From positions 124,001 through 188,000 of the forward strand of contig CALVKA010000001.1 of NCBI GenBank assembly GCA_944332475.1: a DNA stretch of 64,000 nt, given 5' to 3'. The translations under genes were made by a program, and so were the position numbers. This DNA comes from an uncultured Bacilli bacterium. Lineage in GTDB: Bacteria; Bacillota_I; Bacilli_A; RF39; UBA660. Below the pieces are notes generated by a model, which was not told the origin of the DNA, did no database searches, and was given only the letters and a program-made list of their open reading frames with translations. Shown one piece after another: positions 58,282 through 64,000 of this stretch. Position 1 is the first letter of the stretch; every line of letters starts with the position of its first letter.

Positions 58282-60147
58282 ATGAATAAAAAAGGTTTTA
58301 CTTTGGTAGAGTTAATTGTTGTTATTGCTATTATGGGGGTTATCTTGATTTTGGCTTTGCCTCAAGTTGGTAGAATTCGAGCGAATAATCGGGATGCTAA
58401 ATTTGATGCTTATGCTCAGGCTATTGAGCGTGGAGCTAAGTTGTATGTAGATAATTATTCTAGAGATTTATTTGGGTATAGTGATTCCGGATGTGTGGAG
58501 GTAAAATATTCTTGGTTGAAAAACAAAAATTTAGTTAAAGATTTTTCTGATAAAGATATTGATTGTGATAATGATAGCGAAACTTATGTACAAATAAGAA
58601 AAGTAAATGATAGTTATCGTTATGCAACGGCAGTAGTATGTAAAAGAGGAGAAGAAGTTGTCTATAAGAAAGAGATTAATAGTGAATTTACATGTGATAC
58701 TTCTAAAGATATCAGTGGACCAGTCTTTACTGTAACACCACCTTCATCTGATTGGATACAGACAAAGAATCTACATATTACAGTTAAGGTATCTGATCCA
58801 AGTGGGTTGAATAATAATATAGGAATTAGTTATTATTGGACCAATTTATCAGGAACTCAAGTAGGAACAAAATATTATCATAACTATAAGAATAAGAAAG
58901 ATGTACAGTCTGTAAAATATACGATACCAACATCTCATGTACCAGATACAGGACAATATAAATTGGTTATTGAACCATGGGATGGAGAAGGAACGGTAGG
59001 AGTACAGGATTCTTTAGGAAATTATAAGTTGTTAAGTGATACGTATGGAACGTATAAGATAGATAATGTTCCCCCTAAGTGTGTAACAGTAGGAGGAGGA
59101 GATCAATGGTTTCATGAGGCAGTTACTTTATATGGAAACTGTACAGATGAACATAGTGGATGTGTAAAGAAACAGATATCAAAAGTATTTGATGCAGAGA
59201 TAATGGATGAATATGTGACACCAGGAACAGTAGAAGATCATGCAGAAAATAAAACAGAATGTCCAAAGAATCGAGTAAGGATAGATAAGCCACCAGTGAA
59301 ACCAACGATAAGTAATCCAACGAATGGAAAGTGGACGAATAAAGATTTTACGGTAACGATGAAGACAGTAACAGCAAGTAGTAGAATCGGGCACTGGGAA
59401 TATAAGTATGATAATGGAAGTTGGCAAACATATTCAAATTCAGCAAGCAATACACATAGTATGACAATTAGTAGTGATAAGAGTGGTACATTATATGTAA
59501 GAGCATGTACGAATGCGAGTGGGATATGTTCTGAAGCAGCATCTACAACGATACGACTAGATAAAACGAATCCATCTTGTTCTAGCTGGAAAGAGAATAC
59601 GTGGACACCAGGAGGAGTGACTGTAAGATATTCTTGTAGTGATAACTTAAGTGGAGTAGTATCCTGTCCAGGAACTAGATGGGGCTTAAAGAGTGGAATT
59701 GGGCCTACAACGATAAGAGACAATGCAGGAAATACTGCGACTTGTCCAGGGCAATCGGTTTCTTCACAACGACAATATAGCAGAAGAACAAGGTATTATT
59801 ATAATAGAACTTGTCCAACCTCATGTTGTGGAACGGTTTGTACAAGTTATAGTTGTTATTATTCTTGCGTTTATCTGTCTTATGTTGATGGAGGGTCTGA
59901 TTGGGTTGATCCAATTACTTTAACTTCATCTTCTGGTTGTTCATCTACTCATTCGACTACAGATAAATTTGGTCATACAAGTTGTGTTTTAAGTAGTAGT
60001 AGATGTATTAGTAGTTATAATAAGACCTGTCCAAGTTCGTGTTGTGGGCAAGCATTATCTAGCTGGTCTGGTTGGTCCAGTTGGTCTGCAAACAATTATT
60101 GTAATACTACTCTTTGTCAATCTCAATCTAGAACAGTTTATTATTAA
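58282..60147 (+). CDS. Large modular cysteine-rich prepilin, candidate pilus-tip adhesin
   Basis: The 621 residues begin with a canonical prepilin leader and helix (MNKKG-FTLVELIVVIAIMG). Instead of a small pilin head, they carry about three Ig-like beta modules (starting near GPVFTVTPP, PPKCVTVGGG and NPSCSSWKEN). A Cys-rich C-terminus contains paired CPTSCCG and CPSSCCG motifs and Ser/Trp-rich SSWSGWSSWS. Leader cleavage by PilD is expected. The size and modules suggest a tip adhesin. From about 58620 to 59750 the coding strand turns A/G-rich, unlike its T-rich surroundings. ATG 58282 follows GGTGAGG. Confidence 0.85.
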   Translation: MNKKGFTLVELIVVIAIMGVILILALPQVGRIRANNRDAKFDAYAQAIERGAKLYVDNYSRDLFGYSDSGCVEVKYSWLKNKNLVKDFSDKDIDCDNDSETYVQIRKVNDSYRYATAVVCKRGEEVVYKKEINSEFTCDTSKDISGPVFTVTPPSSDWIQTKNLHITVKVSDPSGLNNNIGISYYWTNLSGTQVGTKYYHNYKNKKDVQSVKYTIPTSHVPDTGQYKLVIEPWDGEGTVGVQDSLGNYKLLSDTYGTYKIDNVPPKCVTVGGGDQWFHEAVTLYGNCTDEHSGCVKKQISKVFDAEIMDEYVTPGTVEDHAENKTECPKNRVRIDKPPVKPTISNPTNGKWTNKDFTVTMKTVTASSRIGHWEYKYDNGSWQTYSNSASNTHSMTISSDKSGTLYVRACTNASGICSEAASTTIRLDKTNPSCSSWKENTWTPGGVTVRYSCSDNLSGVVSCPGTRWGLKSGIGPTTIRDNAGNTATCPGQSVSSQRQYSRRTRYYYNRTCPTSCCGTVCTSYSCYYSCVYLSYVDGGSDWVDPITLTSSSGCSSTHSTTDKFGHTSCVLSSSRCISSYNKTCPSSCCGQALSSWSGWSSWSANNYCNTTLCQSQSRTVYY

Positions 60148-60157
60148 TGATAGATTT

Positions 60158-60197
60158 AGACTTATTTTATTTTGATGTATATAAGATAAGTCTTTTT
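60158..60197 (+). terminator. Terminator after the pilin-adhesin gene
   Basis: AGACTTAT (60158-60165) pairs with ATAAGTCT (60186-60193) across an AT-rich loop that can extend the stem, followed by T5. Confidence 0.7.
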
Positions 60198-60268
60198 ATT
60201 TATTAATTTTTTTGTTTTTATTAACTTTATAAATGCTCAGATTTGTATTGTGTTTTTATTTTTTTTGT

Positions 60269-60294
60269 GTTAATCTTTAATTAAGATAGGGTGT
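60269..60294 (+). promoter_or_regulatory. Conserved leader motif of the paralogous membrane-protein family
   Basis: GTTAATCTTTAATTAAGATAGGGTGT upstream of the gene at 60314 recurs at 63786-63810 upstream of the paralogue at 63834, with one substitution and one missing base. Both lie 20-24 bases before the start codon, so this is probably a shared promoter or regulator site. Confidence 0.6.
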
Positions 60295-60313
60295 AAAGGT
60301 TAGAGGAGAATAT

Positions 60314-61045
60314 ATGTCGTATGAAAAAAAGAAAAAAATTTATATTATCGTTATCGTTTTGTTGTCTATTCTTTTGGTAGTTGTTAGTTTATTGTTTATT
60401 TTGGAGAAGATAAGAGGACCTGAAATAAAATACAAAAATTATCAAAGTGATATGATTCAAGTTAAAGGAATTGATGACGTTGAAACTATGGCCAGTGTCG
60501 TTGATGATACGGTTGTATTGTTACTGTCTTCTGATTTAGATAATGCTAGTGAGGTTACAGCTGTTTCGATATTCAATAATGATCAAGGGGAACAAATTGC
60601 TAGTGATGAACAGAATGGAGTTATCTCTGGTAAAGGTAAGTTATTATTGATTTTTAATATACCTAATATTAGCGAAGATGATTATGCAGGTACTATTGAT
60701 ATTCAATTATCAGCTGAAGATGCAGGATATGATGGTATTGCTGATACATCTAAAATTACGATTGAGGAAACCCATGAGATTGACGAAGAAACTAATAACG
60801 TTGTCGTTAGTGCTGTAGGTACTAATGGTAATGATTATGGTATTTTTGGGGTTATTACTGATATTGTTGCGATAAAAGATGGGAAAATTGTTGATTATAA
60901 TTCTTTTTATACGGATAGTGTTGCACCTGGTGGCACATTTGATTCTACTTTTCAATTCGCGGCAAGTGTTAGTTCTGGACAATTGGTGCCATTAGAATTT
61001 GATGAGCTTGATATTTTTGTATCGTATGCTGATATGGCTGAATAA
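60314..61045 (+). CDS. Membrane-anchored protein, paralogue 1 of a local family
   Basis: This 243-residue protein has a Lys-rich start and one membrane helix (about 8-30). The motif IKYKNYQSDMIQVKG follows, then a beta-rich extracellular domain containing VAVSIFNNDQ-like and DDYAGTIDIQL motifs. It aligns along its length with the next gene: KYxDYMxxLIKV, FNxPxxxEDEYAGTIDxxL, VVGxNGN, VAxKxxKIVxYNSF and FDExxIF. No known family is recognised. Position after the pilin-adhesin suggests a surface or pilus-related role. Confidence 0.8.
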   Translation: MSYEKKKKIYIIVIVLLSILLVVVSLLFILEKIRGPEIKYKNYQSDMIQVKGIDDVETMASVVDDTVVLLLSSDLDNASEVTAVSIFNNDQGEQIASDEQNGVISGKGKLLLIFNIPNISEDDYAGTIDIQLSAEDAGYDGIADTSKITIEETHEIDEETNNVVVSAVGTNGNDYGIFGVITDIVAIKDGKIVDYNSFYTDSVAPGGTFDSTFQFAASVSSGQLVPLEFDELDIFVSYADMAE

Positions 61046-61072
61046 AAGTTATTAAAAATGGAGGAGATAAAG

Positions 61073-61795
61073 ATGAAAAAAGGGAATTTATTTTATATTA
61101 TAACTATTGTTTTTTTACTTATTGTAATTATTGTGTTAAGTGTTTTTCTTGTGATGAGAAAATCTAGGGATACGGATATTAAATATACTGATTATATGGA
61201 TCAGTTGATTAAAGTTAGTGAAACTAGCGGAATTCATTCTATTGCTAATATTGTGGCTGATGATTATTTGGCAGTTTTGGTTTCTTCTGATACTCAAGGA
61301 ACTAGAACTGTGTCTGCTAATGTTACTTTTTATAATGATCAAAACAAAAAAGTTTTTTCTGATGAGACAACTAGTGTTATGATGGATGAAGGACAATTAT
61401 TCTTTGTATTTAATTTGCCTGATTTGGCAGAGGATGAGTATGCTGGAACAATTGATTTAAAGTTAACTGAAGGTGAAGAGGAGGGATTTGATAGTTTAGC
61501 AAATGTTTCTAAGATCACTTATCAGGAAACTCATAATGTAAACGAACTTCAGTCTACTATGTTCAATGTGGTAGGTGTTAATGGAAATGAGTATAATGTT
61601 TCTGGATTATTTACTAATATAGTGGCTGTAAAAAGCAATAAAATTGTAGCATATAATTCTTTCTCATCAGATAATATACTTGCAGGTGCAACATTTAATT
61701 CTACTGTAGAGATTCCACCAGTATTATCTGGTAATGATTCTCAACCTATTGATTTTGATGAAGTATATATCTTTGCTACTGACGCACATATTTAG
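61073..61795 (+). CDS. Membrane-anchored protein, paralogue 2 of a local family
   Basis: The 240 residues have the same layout as paralogue 1: MKKGNLFYIITIVFLLIVII helix, DIKYTDYMDQLIKVSE, EDEYAGTIDLKLTEG, NVVGVNGNEYNVSGLFTNIVAVKSNKIVAYNSF and a C-terminal FDEVYIFATD. It starts 27 bases after paralogue 1 ends. ATG 61073 is used because GGAGG overlaps the upstream in-frame ATG 61058. Function unknown. Confidence 0.82.
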   Translation: MKKGNLFYIITIVFLLIVIIVLSVFLVMRKSRDTDIKYTDYMDQLIKVSETSGIHSIANIVADDYLAVLVSSDTQGTRTVSANVTFYNDQNKKVFSDETTSVMMDEGQLFFVFNLPDLAEDEYAGTIDLKLTEGEEEGFDSLANVSKITYQETHNVNELQSTMFNVVGVNGNEYNVSGLFTNIVAVKSNKIVAYNSFSSDNILAGATFNSTVEIPPVLSGNDSQPIDFDEVYIFATDAHI

Positions 61796-61830
61796 ATTTT
61801 TAGGACGGATTTTTTGATTAGGTACAGAAG

Positions 61831-62276
61831 ATGAAAAAAATATTGTTATTATTATATTGTTGTTTATTGTTGCTATTTTACTTGCTATTACAATTATTCG
61901 AAAAGGAAAGTCTGAAATTGTTAAATATAGCTACTTTGATGATGATTTGATTCAAGTTGATAATCAGTCTTCTTTTGAAGTTAAAAGTAACATTGCAGAC
62001 AATGAAAACTTGTTGATTTACGTTTCCTCAAATTATGATAAAAGTGTTCTTGCAGTTGCGGAAGTTATTTTTCGTGATGAGGATGGAGAAACTATTGCTA
62101 GTGATTCTTCTAGTTTGGTTGTTTTGAATCACAGTGGTCAAGTCTTTACTTTTTATTTATCTAGTCTTGTGGGTGAGTATGCAGGAGATATTGATATTGT
62201 AGTAAAAGAGCAAGAGACTAATCAACAAATTGATTTTTCTCTTTCAGATATTAAAGATGGGTTAAAAAGACAGTAA
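61831..62276 (+). pseudogene. Paralogue 3, broken by a frameshift in a poly-A run and truncated
   Basis: ATG 61831 opens MKK and then leaves frame. With one more A in the seven-A run (61834-61840) the frame would read MKKNIVIIILLFIVAILLAIT and join the homologous IVKYSYFDDDLIQV and VGEYAGDIDIVVKE. The C-terminal half of the family (VVGVNGN onward) is missing. Around 62255 the sequence changes to a pilin-adhesin fragment. Either a decayed copy or a slippage-controlled gene; truncation favours decay. Confidence 0.75.
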
Positions 62277-63092
62277 CTAAAACTTTTACAGTAGATTATA
62301 TGGATGAATATGTTAGTCCTTGTACGGTTTATGATAATGTTGGTCACAGTACAGTTTGTCCTGTACAAAGAGTTAGGATGGATACGATACCGAAGAAACC
62401 GACAATTAGTAACCATATAAATGAGAACTGGGTTAATTATGATTTTTCTTTACAAGTCAAGACTGAATCTCCAAGTGATTTGATTGGCTATTGGCAATAT
62501 AGTTATGATCAAGAAGATTGGATTACTTATTCCGATTCAGCAACCAATAATTTTACTACTACACCTTTTACTAAAGAGAGAAATCCAGATGTTTATATTC
62601 GCGTGTGTAGTAAGTATGGTTCTTGTTCAGAAGCGGCTTCTACTAGAATCCGTATCGATAAAACTCCACCTAATTCCCCCTTATTATGATAGTCTTTCAT
62701 TAACGGATGCTTCTCTTAGTTATGGAAATGTGTATATAAAAAGTTGAAATTGTTCTAATAGGGGTGGTAATAGTAAGGCTGCTAGATGTGATGTTTATGT
62801 AAATTCTTTAATTACTATTTGGTTTGTTTTGGATACTATTCATACGGATAATACAGGTGGTTCAGGAGTAAACGAAAATACTATAGAATTTTGGTGGGAA
62901 CATCAAGGATATAGTTATTGGAATTGTCCTTATTGGTTTAAAAAGGGGCAGGATTGTGATAATACATGGAATGTTTGTGGTAGTAGTTGTTACTCATCTA
63001 GTTATTATACATATTTAATTTATAAGGAAAGGCTATATGATAATGCTGGAAATTTAGGGCCTGAATTGACGGTATATTTCCATTTTGGATAG
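62255..63092 (+). pseudogene. Decayed fragment of a second pilin-adhesin gene
   Basis: Translation from 62261 gives VKKTVTKTFTVDYMDEYVSP, CPVQRVRMDTIPKKPTISN and SEAASTRIRIDKTPPN, matching the middle of the protein at 58282 (VKKQISKVFDAEIMDEYVTP, NRVRIDKPPVKPTISN, SEAASTTIRLDKTNP). There is no start codon or pilin leader. Reading shifts frame at a C5 run near 62676-62680. It then meets TGA at 62745-62747, where Trp would fit, and continues open to 63092 (FWWEHQGYSYWNCPYWF, YDNAGNLG). So it has lost its N-terminus, with one frameshift and one nonsense codon. Confidence 0.8.
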
Positions 63093-63104
63093 GAGGAGAG
63101 TATT

Positions 63105-63446
63105 ATGAAAAAGAAATTTATATATTTCATTATGATAGTAGGTGTTTTATGTATTGTTGTTGCAATTGCTTTATCTGTTTTTGATTTTTTTTCTGAGGAA
63201 GAAGAGACAACACCAAAGCCTACTACTACGGAAATGGTAAATCAGGCGATAGAGATTCTTGCTGATCGAAGTGATTATACAGAAGATGACTTGATTTTTA
63301 GTGAAATTAACGATGATGGGGATGTTGTATTTAATGTTTCATCGGAAGACGGATTAAGTTTAGTAGTTGATCTTGAGAGTGAAAATTATTACTTTGTTTC
63401 TATTAAAACTTTTGGCTCAACAACGGATGTTCCAACTGAAGAATAA
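63105..63446 (+). CDS. Small membrane-anchored protein of unknown function
   Basis: The 113 residues have a membrane helix (about 5-27), a Glu/Thr/Pro linker, and a small acidic domain (MVNQAIEILADRSDYTEDDLIFSEINDDGDVVFNV) with a faint PepSY-like shape. It is not one of the neighbouring paralogues. AGGAGGAG precedes the ATG at normal spacing. Confidence 0.7.
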   Translation: MKKKFIYFIMIVGVLCIVVAIALSVFDFFSEEEETTPKPTTTEMVNQAIEILADRSDYTEDDLIFSEINDDGDVVFNVSSEDGLSLVVDLESENYYFVSIKTFGSTTDVPTEE

Positions 63447-63833
63447 TATTTATATAATTAAAAATGATGCGACATTTTTGTTTGCTTCGTTTTTTTATAA
63501 TGTTTTGCGTTATTAATACGTGAATTTTTAGACTAAATGCAGGTTTATGAAGAAACATTTAATTTACAAGACTTATTGCTGCTTTGGAATATAAAAGCGG
63601 AAATAAGTCTTTTAATTTTGCCTAATATGAACTAGTATTACTTAAATTTTTGCATGACAAAATTACGGAGGTTATTTCCGTTTTTTAAACTTATTTCAGT
63701 TTTTTGTCATAAAACGGAATTCCAAATAAAAATCTACGAATGTTTAATATGTTTCCGTTTTTTATTGTTTTTTTTTCTTTTTTATGTTACTCTTTAATAA
63801 GATAGGGTGTGTGGGTTGTATAGGAGGTACTTT
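63447..63833 (+). other. Gene-free region with several hairpins and a conserved leader
   Basis: This is 387 bases without a supported gene. AAAATG/CATTTT near 63462-63478 may end the previous gene. AAGACTTATT (63568-63577) pairs with AATAAGTCTT (63602-63611) around an inner GCTTT/AAAGC stem and runs into TTTTAATTTT. ACGGA (63665-63669) pairs with TCCGT (63677-63681) before T6. This last hairpin is itself enclosed by ATGACAAAA and TTTTGTCAT. The leader motif shared with 60269 is at 63786-63810. Confidence 0.5.
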
Positions 63834-64000
63834 ATGGAAAAGAAAAAGGGAAAGAATAAGAAAGTTAAAAAGATTAATGCAAAACTTATTATAACGGGCA
63901 TATTGCTTTTGATTGCTATTGTATTAGTGATTTTGTTAACGGCTAATAGTGTAAACTCTAATGTCAAAAGTAAATATTATACTGATGATATGATTCGTGT
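63834..64000 (+). CDS. Paralogue 4 of the local membrane-protein family (cut by window edge)
   Basis: The 55 visible residues start with a long Lys/Asn-rich cytoplasmic stretch, one membrane helix (LIITGILLLIAIVLVILL) and KYYTDDMIRV, the same motif that follows the helix in paralogues 1-3. AGGAGG precedes the ATG, and the conserved leader motif of paralogue 1 lies 24 bases upstream. Confidence 0.8.
   Translation, partial: MEKKKGKNKKVKKINAKLIITGILLLIAIVLVILLTANSVNSNVKSKYYTDDMIR

Noticed and set aside
59123-59723. Several minus-strand frames inside the pilin-adhesin gene
   Set aside because: They are shadows caused by the A/G-rich coding region; no ribosome sites or family motifs are seen.
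62745-62747. Use of TGA as tryptophan codon
   Set aside because: Genes such as those ending at 7451, 8653 and 32234 use TGA as stop and TGG is used for Trp throughout. The single TGA lies in an already frameshifted fragment.

Overview
The window is a very AT-rich bacterial chromosome segment. It is read with the standard bacterial code: TGA ends several genes and TGG encodes Trp. Genes have AGGAGG-type ribosome binding sites, sigma-A promoters (often extended -10 TGnTATAAT), two T-box leaders, Bacillus-type DnaB, L33, YlbJ, YlbL and YqfQ, a class B penicillin-binding protein and UppP. This fits a low-GC Bacillota with a peptidoglycan wall. The small AT-rich genes and BspA-type surface repeats resemble uncultured gut Bacilli/Erysipelotrichia-like lineages, but the lineage is inference. 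Most genes lie on the + strand, which is T/G rich, as expected of one replichore.

Layout: 1-1.5 kb, a tyrosine recombinase bounded by 14-bp inverted repeats, with an outward sigma-A promoter inside the right end. 1.5-4.9 kb, a secreted von Willebrand factor A/BspA leucine-rich-repeat protein apparently served by that promoter. 4.9-8.7 kb, a CDF transporter, PepSY, DUF421 and GHL10 proteins. 8.7-9.9 kb, two prepilins. 10-14.2 kb, endonuclease IV, a PBP2-type transpeptidase, L33 and EF-P. 14.3-20.6 kb, FtsK/SpoIIIE, a lipoprotein, DeoD and a YmfF/YmfH-like M16 peptidase pair. 20.9-28.7 kb, an XRE/DUF4097 pair, T-box-argS, a YbaK-like deacylase, two flavoproteins and a membrane protein. 28.8-33.6 kb, LepA, HemW, an HD protein and thymidylate kinase. 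33.6-37.6 kb, a PilB ATPase with a long proline-rich tail, two minor pilins and YlbJ. 37.6-42.2 kb, YlbL, a thioesterase and an OmpR/EnvZ-type two-component system. 42.2-48.4 kb, an SDR, T-box-argH, tRNA-Met, a membrane protein, a serpin and a YqfQ-like protein. 48.5-50.8 kb, PilC and prepilin peptidase. 50.8-58.2 kb, DnaB, an orphan, an HD protein, CBS pyrophosphatase, UppP, a ZIP transporter and a CmpB-like permease. 58.3-64 kb, a modular cysteine-rich pilin-adhesin followed by a family of paralogous membrane proteins and pseudogenes.

Two themes stand out. First, surface display: a probable invertible promoter switch in front of a repeat-rich secreted protein, and a complete minimal type IV pilus set (ATPase, platform, peptidase, several pilins) scattered over 50 kb and ending in a large adhesin-like pilin with a decayed second copy. 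Second, arginine: argS and argH both carry T-box leaders, so both should respond to uncharged tRNA-Arg, although the argH specifier can be read two ways. No phage, insertion sequence or CRISPR array was seen apart from the recombinase.
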